From: Muribaculaceae bacterium
Lineage (GTDB): Bacteria > Bacteroidota > Bacteroidia > Bacteroidales > Muribaculaceae
Length of the DNA: 42,159 nucleotides
Direction: 5' to 3'
Assembly (NCBI GenBank): GCA_029061925.1
Contig: JAIDRE010000049.1
Location: 1 to 42,159, forward strand
The notes under the pieces were generated by a model, which was given only the letters and a program-made list of their open reading frames with translations, was not told the origin of the DNA and did not search any database. Both the position numbers and the translations under genes were made by a program. This document shows, piece after piece, positions 1 through 7,580 of the stretch; position 1 is the stretch's first letter, and every line of letters starts with the position of its first letter.

Positions 1-179
1 CGCATAATTATGATGTGGGTTTCCTGCTTGATAAGTTAGGAGTGGCGGTGCGTACAGGTCATCATTGCGCACAGCCGCTTATGGATCGTGACCCCAACAC
101 CCCCCACCCGCGCGGCCCCAATTGTGAATTTATATATAATTTTGCGGAGCAAATCAGAGATGTAGATACTACAAACTAA
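1..179 (+). CDS. sufS: SufS-type cysteine desulfurase, 3' end only
   Basis: The reading frame enters from the left edge and ends at TAA 177-179, giving the last 58 residues of a PLP-dependent cysteine desulfurase. The diagnostic stretch [13 protein letters not shown] followed by [15 protein letters not shown] contains the catalytic cysteine loop (RTGHHCA) of the SufS/CsdA group, which takes sulfur from cysteine for Fe-S cluster assembly by the SUF machinery. After MDR the sequence departs from the family: where FGIPGTVRASFA-like residues are expected there is a proline-rich run encoded by a C-rich stretch (about 90-120), and only a distant YN..E.I pattern returns near the end. The N-terminal, PLP-binding part lies outside the window. 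The family is certain; whether the tail is a real variant or a sequence problem is open. Confidence 0.85.
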   Translation, partial: HNYDVGFLLDKLGVAVRTGHHCAQPLMDRDPNTPHPRGPNCEFIYNFAEQIRDVDTTN

Positions 180-209
180 AATACAAAAAACACACACCAA
201 CTAAATGAA

Positions 210-247
210 GACAAGCCTTATCATTGTTGATAAAGCTTGTCTATTTT
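210..247 (+). terminator. Hairpin terminator after sufS
   Basis: GACAAGC (210-216) pairs with GCTTGTC (235-241), and inside it TTATCA pairs with TGATAA around a TTGT loop; TATTTT follows. It lies 30 bases after the sufS stop codon and before the converging lipoprotein gene, so it probably ends sufS transcription and may act on both strands. Confidence 0.65.
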
Positions 248-290
248 ATGTATAAATATTAAATTTGAATGAATATTATACAGCACCCCT

Positions 291-908
291 TTAATGCGAT
301 GCTGTATATTTTTTCATGGGTTGTTTGACAAATTCATCACTGCCTTTCCATGTCATATCGTCGATTTTCCATTCGTCGGCACTGTTTTTTATGAGCTTGA
401 CGGCAACGGGTGTGGTCTGGTCACCGTTGATAACTATGATGTTGGCTGTCGCTGAAGTTTCAGTGTCAACCAATATATTTTCGATTGTAACGTTCAAATC
501 ATAAATGTCTTGTCCGCAGAAAAATAAATCCCAGTCAAGAAATTCCATTACTGTTTCAGGGTCAAGATTGTTGAATTGATTCCACGTTTTTTTGAAATCA
601 TCACTCATCAAATCAGTACGTTTGACCTCTTTATTGAACCCAAACTGCTTAAATTGATTGAGCATTGTTTTTGAATAAACACGTTCGCTTTCAGGAGTAA
701 GAGTAGGATCATAATAGGCAAGGAAAATCACGCGTTTGATAGCATCATTTTCCACGGTATCATTCTCTAATGCTTCGAGAGGAGCCGGAATGGTCGTCTC
801 GGTTGAATCGTTAGCTTCATTTCCCGAACTCTTTTTCGTCGAATTACTGCTGCAAGATACTACAATAAGTAGTATAACCAAAATGGATGAAATCTTAAAT
901 ATTTTCAT
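291..908 (-). CDS. Putative lipoprotein, DUF3828-like
   Basis: The product is about 205 residues. The start is placed at the ATG at 908 because the longer frame opens with TTG and adds residues before the signal peptide. MKIFKISSILVILLIVVSC is a lipoprotein signal peptide with a lipobox (VVSC), followed by a serine/asparagine-rich linker. The rest (YSKTMLNQF, DPETVMEFLDWDLFFCGQD, ADEWKIDDMTW) resembles small DUF3828/NTF2-like periplasmic lipoproteins of Bacteroidales, with no visible catalytic residues. It is the last gene of the mtaB operon, starting 18 nt after the preceding stop codon. The function is unknown and the family assignment is tentative. Confidence 0.7.
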   Translation of the reverse strand: MKIFKISSILVILLIVVSCSSNSTKKSSGNEANDSTETTIPAPLEALENDTVENDAIKRVIFLAYYDPTLTPESERVYSKTMLNQFKQFGFNKEVKRTDLMSDDFKKTWNQFNNLDPETVMEFLDWDLFFCGQDIYDLNVTIENILVDTETSATANIIVINGDQTTPVAVKLIKNSADEWKIDDMTWKGSDEFVKQPMKKYTASH

Positions 909-925
909 GTCAAAAGATGTTATGG

Positions 926-1705
926 TCAAATTGATTTTTCGATACCGAGGCCAAAGAGTGCGAAGTCATATTTGATTGGGTCTTTGGAATCAAATTTCCT
1001 TAAAGCATCGGTCAGTTCAAGCACCGCTTTTCGGTCGTTTGACTTGCGCGACAGCAGGTTAAGCGCACGCGATGTGTCGGCAACATGGACGTCAAGCGGA
1101 ATGAATAATTGTGACGGTTTCAGGGCTTTCCACACGCCCATATCAACGATGCTGTCATCTCTTACGAGCCATCTGAGAGCCATATTGACACGTTTCAGTG
1201 GTGTTGATTTTAAGTTGTCAGGCAAGCATCTCAAACTTTTTAGTTGATTGGCGTTTGCATCAGCCATCAAATTGTTGAGGTGCTCAACCATCTTCCATGA
1301 CGGCAGTTCATCGTTGACCGCACCGGTTTTCACTGCAAAATTTTCAAGCGTGCCATACTGTTCATAAACCCGTTTAAGCCCTCGGATAAAATAGAGCAGG
1401 TCACGTCCAAAAAACGTACGGTGAACGTTAGAATCTGGGTCAATCATGCCCGGACGCTCAGCTTCTTCCATTACAAATCTGTAGGGCTGATTGTCCATTA
1501 ATTCGAGAAGTCGGTCACAGTCTCGACATATCATTTTTCGGTTACCCCATGCGATATGGGCACACAATATTGATGCGATTTCAATATCCTCCTGTCGGGT
1601 AAAGCGATGTGGGAATTGAACCGGGTCTTCAGGGATAAATGACGGCTGATTGATACGCTCAACCGCCTGATCCATTATTGTTTTCAGCTCTTTGTTGTGA
1701 TTCAT
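926..1705 (-). CDS. TIGR02757 (DUF2400) family protein
   Basis: This 259-residue protein has the typical features of the TIGR02757 family: SFIPEDPVQFPHRFTRQEDIE near the N-terminus, IASILCAHIAWGNRKMI, and the C-terminal FIPLDVHVADTSRALNLL followed by DPIKYDFALFGLG. The LDVHVADTSR segment and the all-helical make-up suggest a distant link to helix-hairpin-helix DNA glycosylases, but no activity has been established as far as I know. The start codon overlaps the stop of the glycosyltransferase gene (ATGA), so translation is probably coupled. The length is normal for the family. Confidence 0.85.
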   Translation of the reverse strand: MNHNKELKTIMDQAVERINQPSFIPEDPVQFPHRFTRQEDIEIASILCAHIAWGNRKMICRDCDRLLELMDNQPYRFVMEEAERPGMIDPDSNVHRTFFGRDLLYFIRGLKRVYEQYGTLENFAVKTGAVNDELPSWKMVEHLNNLMADANANQLKSLRCLPDNLKSTPLKRVNMALRWLVRDDSIVDMGVWKALKPSQLFIPLDVHVADTSRALNLLSRKSNDRKAVLELTDALRKFDSKDPIKYDFALFGLGIEKSI

Positions 1706-2700
1706 CGGTTACGAAAAATATAGTGTTCGGTCAAGATGTTGCAACGCGGATTCATTGTCTCCAGGAGGTCAACATCGGGATGAACTGTGTAATTTTTTTT
1801 CATTTTGGCAAAGTCGCGATGCGCTCTGAAAATTGCCTTTGCATTTTTGAAATCAAATTTGACGACATACATCAGCCATGCAAGCGTGTCGAGCAGTCGT
1901 CTGACAAAAAGTTTACGTCCACGGCTGAGGTCAGGTAGATTTTTATACATCATCAATAGGTTGTTGCGGAAGTTAAGATAGGTCTTTCTCGGATTTTTGT
2001 AATCGAGGCTGCCTCCGCCAAGATGAAAAACCAAACTTTCAGGTACCACAAAAATGCGATAGCCAAGGAGTTGCATGCGCCAGCAAAGGTCAATTTCTTC
2101 CATGTGGGCAAAAAATTCGTTGTCGAGTCCGCCGGCTTTGATATAAACCTCGCGTCTGACCATCATTGACGCACCTGTAGCCCAGAATATTGAGGACGGA
2201 GCCGCATCATATTGCCCGTAATCGGTTTCAACAGAGTTGAAAACTCGTCCGCGACAATAAGGAAATCCGTGAATATCAATAAGTCCGCCGGCTGCACCGG
2301 CATGCTCAAATTTAGTCTTGTCCTTGTATGATAAAATTTTGGGTTGAACAGCGCCAACGTGGGGATGGCTTTCCATGAAATCGTATAGAGGATTGAGCCA
2401 TCGTTCCGGTGTTTCGACATCAGAGTTGAGCAATACAACATACTGGTTGCCGACCATTTCGATCGCCTTGTTATATCCTCCGGCAAATCCGTAATTTTTG
2501 TCAAATGAGAAGACTTCGACATCGGGGAATTGCTCTCTCAATACTTTTAGCGAGTCGTCGGTTGACCCGTTGTCGGCAACAATTATGCGGGCAAGTTGTG
2601 GGTCGGTATTCGCTACGACCGATGGCAAAAATTCTTGTAGCAACTTGGTGCCATTCCAGTTTAAGATGATGACGGCTACCGGTTTATCGTTGGTATTCAT
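1702..2700 (-). CDS. Family 2 glycosyltransferase
   Basis: The 332-residue protein is a GT-A fold transferase of family GT2. It opens with VAVIILNWNGTKLLQEFLPS, continues with ADNGSTDDS, and carries the metal-binding LLNSDVE (DxD-like) motif near residue 93; FWATGASMMVRREVY and HMEEIDLCWRMQLLGYR are typical acceptor-side segments of the rhamnosyltransferase-like branch. There is no signal peptide, and the C-terminus is basic, so it probably acts on the cytoplasmic face of the inner membrane. It overlaps both neighbours by ATGA. Next to a lipid A-type acyltransferase, a role in envelope glycan or glycolipid synthesis is likely; donor and acceptor cannot be read from sequence. Confidence 0.9.
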   Translation of the reverse strand: MNTNDKPVAVIILNWNGTKLLQEFLPSVVANTDPQLARIIVADNGSTDDSLKVLREQFPDVEVFSFDKNYGFAGGYNKAIEMVGNQYVVLLNSDVETPERWLNPLYDFMESHPHVGAVQPKILSYKDKTKFEHAGAAGGLIDIHGFPYCRGRVFNSVETDYGQYDAAPSSIFWATGASMMVRREVYIKAGGLDNEFFAHMEEIDLCWRMQLLGYRIFVVPESLVFHLGGGSLDYKNPRKTYLNFRNNLLMMYKNLPDLSRGRKLFVRRLLDTLAWLMYVVKFDFKNAKAIFRAHRDFAKMKKNYTVHPDVDLLETMNPRCNILTEHYIFRNR

Positions 2701-3608
2701 TGATTTTTATCGGGGAGTGAGACCGGATGTTTCCAGCGGTTATGGCTCCATAGCCAGTTGGCAGGGTCGCGGTCGATTGTTTGTTCGAGAAGTTTAAAAT
2801 ATTTGTCAGTGACCTCTTCGGGGGTCAGAGTTGATGCGTTGGAAGTGATTGGGCGGGTGAGGATGCGGTAGTGTCCGCGACCTTCGTGGATGATATCCCA
2901 GTAAACCACACCGGTCGCCATTCGACAAGCCAACATTGCCGTACCGGTAATTACAGCCGTCGGGCGGCGTAAGAACGATATAACGTGAATCGGGTCGCCG
3001 TGGCTCGGCTTCTGGTCTGACATGAAACCTGTTACGGTTAAAAATCCGTCGCGGTGCATAGTCATCAGTTCGCGTAACGTGCGGTTTTTGGGTATTGAAA
3101 TAGAATCAAATCGACTTCTGAGTTGAAGCATCAGAGCGTCAAACCAAACGTTGCGCAACGGTCGGTAAATTTGACAGAATTTTATCTTTTTACCGCCGAC
3201 TTCGGGCGATAGATAGAGAGTTGTTGATGGGGCCCATTCCCAGTTGAAACAGTGGGCAAAATATATTGTTACCGATCGACCGTCCCGTAAAATTGACTCA
3301 ATTAAGTCGAGATTTTCAAATTTCATTCGTTTCTCCATCTTGCGGTCGCTGATATGAAGCAGTTTTACGGTCTCAAAAAAGTAGTCAGCCAGTCGGTGGT
3401 AAAACTCGTCGGCGATGATCTCAAGCTTCTTCTGATTTTTTTCGGGATAGCACGCTTTGAGGTTTGACAATATGATTTTACGGCGGTATCTGATGATGTG
3501 GCAAAGTATAAATCCGATGATGTCACTGAAGATATACAGCACACCGAGCGGAAGCCGAGCGAACGACTTCAGTATAAAACCTAATATGCCGTACATCATT
3601 TTTTTCAT
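2697..3608 (-). CDS. LpxL/HtrB-type lysophospholipid (lipid A) acyltransferase
   Basis: This 303-residue protein has an N-terminal membrane segment (about residues 5-35) and the catalytic HX4E motif of lipid A secondary acyltransferases, seen as YFAHCFNWEWAP near residue 118. RNRTLRELMTM, LTVTGFMSDQKPS and NWLWSHNRWK, the last matching the family's C-terminal W-x-H-x-R-W pattern, confirm the assignment. It should transfer an acyl chain to a lipid A precursor at the inner membrane. The gene overlaps mtaB upstream and the GT2 gene downstream by ATGA, forming a tight unit. Bacteroidetes carry one or more such genes; which position is acylated is not shown by the sequence. Confidence 0.88.
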   Translation of the reverse strand: MKKMMYGILGFILKSFARLPLGVLYIFSDIIGFILCHIIRYRRKIILSNLKACYPEKNQKKLEIIADEFYHRLADYFFETVKLLHISDRKMEKRMKFENLDLIESILRDGRSVTIYFAHCFNWEWAPSTTLYLSPEVGGKKIKFCQIYRPLRNVWFDALMLQLRSRFDSISIPKNRTLRELMTMHRDGFLTVTGFMSDQKPSHGDPIHVISFLRRPTAVITGTAMLACRMATGVVYWDIIHEGRGHYRILTRPITSNASTLTPEEVTDKYFKLLEQTIDRDPANWLWSHNRWKHPVSLPDKNQ

Positions 3609-4924
3609 TGAACGATAACGCCTTTAGATTCCTCAGCTTTAGGGTTATAGCTTTTCAACTCAACGTTGACAATGGTATTGTCGAGCGAGTTGTCGGCAGG
3701 CACTCTCACCTTCAGGTAGTTGTCGGTGAATCCCGATAGTATTCCGGGGGTACTTCCATGTTCGAGCAACACGGGACGAACTGTATTGATAAATCGCGAT
3801 GTGAATTCGGTTAATTTCTTGTCTGACAGTTCAATCATTACTGCCGTACGACGATGCTTTTCGGCTTGGTCAACAATATGGTCGATTGCGAGCGCACGGG
3901 TGCCGGGACGTTCAGAGTAGGGGAATACGTGGAGACGTGAAATGTCAAGTGATTCGACAAAATCACGCGATTTTTCAAACTCTTCAAGCGTTTCGCCGCG
4001 AGTACCGACCATCAGATCAACCCCGATAAAAGCGTCGGGCATTGCCTGCTTGATAAGCTCCATTTTGTGGCGGAAGTGGGCGGTGTCATAGTGACGGTGC
4101 ATCAAATTCAACACGGCATCTGATCCTGCTTGCAACGGCACGTGGAAATGAGGCATGAAGCGACGAGAATTAGCCACAAAATCAATGATTTCTTCGCTGA
4201 GCAGGTTAGGCTCGATTGACGATATGCGATAACGGTCGATGCCGTCGATTTGGTCAAGCTCCTTTATGAGATCAAGAAAATTTTTGTCGGTACCCTTACC
4301 AAAATCGCCGATATTAACTCCGGTTATAACCACTTCGCGTCCACCATCCTTGACAACCTGATTGACCTGATCGACCATCGATTGGATAGAACCCGAGCGG
4401 CTGCGTCCGCGAGCAATCGGGATGGTGCAGTAGGTACACCAGTAGTCACATCCGTCTTGCACCTTTAAAAAATAGCGGGTGCGGTCGCCGCGAGAGCATG
4501 ACGGAGTGAACTCCGTAATTTCGCGCGACGGCGTGACAACGAGCTGTTGATTGCGCTGCTCGGTCCATTTGTCAAGAAAGTCGGCAAGATTTTGCTTTTG
4601 ATCAGAACCGGCAACGATGGCAACACCGTCGATAGCCGCAATTTCGCCCGGCTTGAGCTGGGCATAACAGCCTGTAACAATGATGGGTGCATCGGGATAA
4701 CGTTTGGCAAACGACCTGATAGCCTGACGGCATTTTTTGTCGGCAAGGTCTGTAACGCTGCACGAGTTGATGACAATCAGGTCGGGTGTTTCCCCTTCGG
4801 TAACACGTCTGATTCCCCTCTGCCTGAAAATATGGGCAACGGTAGAAGTCTCGGCAAAGTTAAGTTTACATCCAAATGTGTGAAATAGCGCAGTCGCTAT
4901 CCCTGATATAGTGTGATCGGTCAT
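3605..4924 (-). CDS. mtaB: tRNA t6A37 C2-methylthiotransferase MtaB
   Basis: The 439-residue protein is a radical-SAM methylthiotransferase. The N-terminal UPF0004 domain shows the three cluster cysteines in TFGCKLNFAET, INSCSVTDLADKK and VTGCYAQLKP; the radical-SAM core has CDYWCTYCTIPIARGRSRS (CxxxCxxC) near residue 159; a C-terminal TRAM-like region follows. It converts N6-threonylcarbamoyladenosine at position 37 of ANN-decoding tRNAs to the 2-methylthio form. The KLN and SCSVT sequences separate MtaB from MiaB and RimO. It is the first gene of a five-gene minus-strand operon, with a promoter-like -7 box at 4950-4957. Confidence 0.93.
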   Translation of the reverse strand: MTDHTISGIATALFHTFGCKLNFAETSTVAHIFRQRGIRRVTEGETPDLIVINSCSVTDLADKKCRQAIRSFAKRYPDAPIIVTGCYAQLKPGEIAAIDGVAIVAGSDQKQNLADFLDKWTEQRNQQLVVTPSREITEFTPSCSRGDRTRYFLKVQDGCDYWCTYCTIPIARGRSRSGSIQSMVDQVNQVVKDGGREVVITGVNIGDFGKGTDKNFLDLIKELDQIDGIDRYRISSIEPNLLSEEIIDFVANSRRFMPHFHVPLQAGSDAVLNLMHRHYDTAHFRHKMELIKQAMPDAFIGVDLMVGTRGETLEEFEKSRDFVESLDISRLHVFPYSERPGTRALAIDHIVDQAEKHRRTAVMIELSDKKLTEFTSRFINTVRPVLLEHGSTPGILSGFTDNYLKVRVPADNSLDNTIVNVELKSYNPKAEESKGVIVQ

Positions 4925-4949
4925 TGTTCAATCAAAAATAAGGACAATG

Positions 4950-4973
4950 CAAAGTTAATGAATTTGAGCGAAA
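4950..4973 (-). promoter_or_regulatory. mtaB: Promoter of the mtaB operon
   Basis: On the minus strand TAACTTTG (4950-4957) matches the Bacteroidetes -7 consensus TAnnTTTG and lies about 25 nt before the mtaB start codon. A TTTCG sequence is found 11 nt upstream, the same spacing as TTTTG in the pepT promoter. Confidence 0.6.
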
Positions 4974-5029
4974 CAGACAACAAAAGCACACGTTTATCAT
5001 TTATGCGGATTATAAGGTTTTGTTATCAT

Positions 5030-6283
5030 CTATATACACTGTCTTTCGAATCGTGGGGCAAACATATCTATGTCGCGTTGAGGCAATCCGAGTCTTTGAG
5101 CTTCTTTACGCCATGTTTTCATCGCAACTTTTATGTCATCAATGATACTTTTAGCTCTTTGGGTTGAGAGCATGTAGTCTCCGGCTGATGACAAAAGGAT
5201 ATTCAGATTTGATTCGTTAGACGTGCGGTTGATGAGAAGGCTTTGATTGTCGGAAAGGGTCGGATTGATATCGTAGGCAGGGGATAGTTCCCAACCTTTG
5301 CGTGTCAATAGAAACCCATGATTTCGAAAGTGGTCATCAGAGTTGCCGATAATAATATTGAAGGCTACACGACGATATAATTCCTCCAAATTTTGCTCAA
5401 CTTTGCTCCCATGCTGAATAATGAAATCAACGATGTCGAGATAGCCATGACCTGTGGATGCGTTGTCACCATCTGTAAGACCGAGGAGAGTCAACGCTGA
5501 TGCGAAATGTATTCTCTTGCCACTATCATTGCGGTCAAATCGTTTTGAGAGTAGTATATGGTAATCTTCTCCCATAATTGTACGTGTTTCAGCCACATTT
5601 ATTCCGGCTTTTTGACCCATAGTATGACAGAAATGCTCCCACATACCTACATCAAAATCATCTTTTCGAGATGGGAATTTTGCAATAGTTAGGCTGTCAT
5701 CTTCATCAATGACTGAGGCTTTGGGTCTTGCACCTCCAAGCGATGTGCCCGGATGTAATAATTGTGCAAGCCATTTCTTTGAGGGTAAAAGATGCTTTTC
5801 TTCACTGGCTTCAATTTCATGTGCAGCATGCATTAGTTCTCGAACATTTGCTAATGGTGGCACACGCAAACTGGCATCGCTATTTATGAATTTACCGCCA
5901 GGCGTTTCTGAAAAGCGAAATCCTCCCATTCGCGACTCGTCATCAACGCCTATCAGATAGTCATAAGAGGAGAGACGACGCACGGGTCGTTTTTCGTCAG
6001 AGGCTGCTATCTGCTCGCGGCGATTCAGTAGTGTTCGTCCCCATCGGTCAGGAAGCGCATCAGAGAAACACGCAAATATATCCCTTTCGGGAGGCGTATA
6101 TTGTATGCCCGGATAATTCTGCAAGTCTTCACTAAGAAAAACGTCGCCATATTCTGAAAGCCATTTCTTATCATACGAAAAGCTGTAGGTCTCGCTCCCA
6201 CGTATTGAGTCATACGACAATGTCCCAATTAATTTAGGAGTGTTTAGCCAATCAAAATCGGCATAAACGTATAATTTCTTCAT
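5030..6283 (-). CDS. hipA: HipA-type serine/threonine kinase toxin
   Basis: The 417-residue protein has the complete HipA layout: N-terminal subdomain (about 1-100, with LIGTLSYDSIRGSETYSFSY), the glycine-rich loop GTSLGGARPKASV, and the kinase core. The catalytic loop reads IGNSDDHFRNHGF, matching the D-x-H-x-x-N pattern of HipA, and SPAYDINPT supplies the metal-binding aspartate. Known HipA proteins phosphorylate aminoacyl-tRNA synthetases such as GltX and cause dormancy; here the target is unknown. The gene begins 6 nt after hipB, the usual antitoxin-toxin order. No key residue appears to be missing. It lies at the distal end of the accessory island, directly after the retron genes. Confidence 0.9.
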   Translation of the reverse strand: MKKLYVYADFDWLNTPKLIGTLSYDSIRGSETYSFSYDKKWLSEYGDVFLSEDLQNYPGIQYTPPERDIFACFSDALPDRWGRTLLNRREQIAASDEKRPVRRLSSYDYLIGVDDESRMGGFRFSETPGGKFINSDASLRVPPLANVRELMHAAHEIEASEEKHLLPSKKWLAQLLHPGTSLGGARPKASVIDEDDSLTIAKFPSRKDDFDVGMWEHFCHTMGQKAGINVAETRTIMGEDYHILLSKRFDRNDSGKRIHFASALTLLGLTDGDNASTGHGYLDIVDFIIQHGSKVEQNLEELYRRVAFNIIIGNSDDHFRNHGFLLTRKGWELSPAYDINPTLSDNQSLLINRTSNESNLNILLSSAGDYMLSTQRAKSIIDDIKVAMKTWRKEAQRLGLPQRDIDMFAPRFERQCI

Positions 6284-6289
6284 AGCTTA

Positions 6290-6607
6290 TTATTTCTTTG
6301 AGGCACGTTGGCGATGTTTTAGATTCAAATCTTGTAATGTACGTCCGAGAGTATCTTCTTTTGCAATCAGCTTTAGGTCATCATCAAGTTGGAGTACATA
6401 TAGAACACGAGCATAGATTCCGAATGATACAGTCGGAGAGCCTTTTTCGATGCGATTAATCGTTAGTGGCGAACATGTTGCGCGTTCAGCAACTTGAGCA
6501 ATTGAGAGGTTGCGACGTAACCTGGCGAGCTTAATTTGTTCACCCATAATTTCCAGTTTTTGCTCTAATTTTCGGGGCAACTTTGTCCCCATTGTACTCT
6601 TTCCCAT
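6290..6607 (-). CDS. hipB: HipB-like XRE antitoxin/regulator
   Basis: The product is about 105 residues. The ATG at 6607 is chosen because the longer frame starts at TTG two codons earlier. A lambda-repressor-type helix-turn-helix spans about residues 28-85 (GEQIKLARLRRNLSIAQVAERATCSPLTINRIEKG split across two helices), followed by a basic C-terminal tail (HRQRASKK). By analogy to HipB it would bind the promoter and neutralise HipA. The gene is 6 nt upstream of hipA and has a promoter-like -7 box at 6631-6638, overlapped by the palindrome TTGCGCAA (6626-6633), a possible operator. Confidence 0.85.
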   Translation of the reverse strand: MGKSTMGTKLPRKLEQKLEIMGEQIKLARLRRNLSIAQVAERATCSPLTINRIEKGSPTVSFGIYARVLYVLQLDDDLKLIAKEDTLGRTLQDLNLKHRQRASKK

Positions 6608-6625
6608 GCTCAATATATCTAATAA

Positions 6626-6638
6626 TTGCGCAAAGTTA
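6626..6638 (-). promoter_or_regulatory. hipBA promoter with possible operator
   Basis: TAACTTTG on the minus strand (6631-6638) is a -7 box 23 nt before the hipB ATG, and the palindrome TTGCGCAA (6626-6633) overlaps it, a natural position for autorepression. No clear -33 element is visible. The CGAAC-N5-GTTCG palindrome of the retron, WG and WYL promoters is absent here, so hipBA seems regulated separately. Confidence 0.45.
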
Positions 6639-6674
6639 ATAAAAATATTTATTATATGATAGATTGAAGCAAAA

Positions 6675-7580
6675 TTATTTGACTCTTTTTTTGTCGTATT
6701 CTTTGATTTCGATCTTTCCGAGTATTTTGAGATCTATTGAGGGTTTCTTCATTTGGAAGGACTCTGTTTTAGAAAATTCAATAAGTTCATTTGACAAAGG
6801 GTATCCTTGGTTAATGCTGTCCACAAACCAGCATAAGAATGAAGTGATAGTAAGAAAAGCTCGACTGGGATTAGCTTTAAAATTCTTAAGACGTTCTTTA
6901 TCATTTTCGGTTAACTCATTCCCTCTATGATTAAGATTACGTAAGGCGTATATTTCTCCGAATAGACTATTTTCATTAACAAATTGATTAAATTGATGAT
7001 TTGTCAAACAAGCTTTATGACATATAAAATAGTTGATAACTTTGAATTTATCAATAATCCAATGTTCGGATAGGATACGATGTGATTTTGTGATGATTTT
7101 GTCTTGGTCTATGAATAACAGTTGTGAGATTGTGTATGTGGAATTGGATTTACGGTTTATAACATTTGGTATATTATTATCTTCTATATAACAGGGTGCA
7201 TTCATCATATTTCGGGATACTTCGTCTAAGGTGTTATTTAAGCTGAGACGATTTATTATACCTTCGATCTGTTGGAATGCTGCTAACCCAAACTCCCTAA
7301 TATTATTGCGACGACGCCAATGCTCCATTTTAATAAAGTCTGAAATAAGTTGAGGCCGTATTTCTGGTATTACAAAGTCTTTATAAAACTCAGTTGCTTG
7401 TTCTTTTAAAATAGCTTCAATACATTGTTCATGTATATCAGAAATTCTTGCATCGGATATCGGTGCAAGAATTTTATATAAATCTTTTGCAAACCAGTGA
7501 TTTGACGGGTTTGAAAGTATATGACTTTGTAAGAAGTCAAGTAGTTTTCTGAGATTTTCTTTATTTGTATTTTGTTCCAT
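6675..7580 (-). CDS. Retron-associated protein of unknown family, HEPN-like effector candidate
   Basis: This 301-residue, mainly helical, soluble protein has no signal peptide and I do not recognise a named family. Two segments recall HEPN domains of abortive-infection proteins: FGLAAFQQIEGIINRL (about 97-112) and YALRNLNHRGNEL (about 211-223), where R214-N-L-N-H218 is one residue shorter than the usual R-x4-6-H ribonuclease motif. Its ATG shares one base with the stop codon of the reverse transcriptase (TAATG), so the two are almost surely co-translated. Retrons normally encode an effector beside the RT, so this is the best effector candidate. The HEPN link is an inference; catalytic activity is not established. 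Confidence 0.75.
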   Translation of the reverse strand: MEQNTNKENLRKLLDFLQSHILSNPSNHWFAKDLYKILAPISDARISDIHEQCIEAILKEQATEFYKDFVIPEIRPQLISDFIKMEHWRRRNNIREFGLAAFQQIEGIINRLSLNNTLDEVSRNMMNAPCYIEDNNIPNVINRKSNSTYTISQLLFIDQDKIITKSHRILSEHWIIDKFKVINYFICHKACLTNHQFNQFVNENSLFGEIYALRNLNHRGNELTENDKERLKNFKANPSRAFLTITSFLCWFVDSINQGYPLSNELIEFSKTESFQMKKPSIDLKILGKIEIKEYDKKRVK

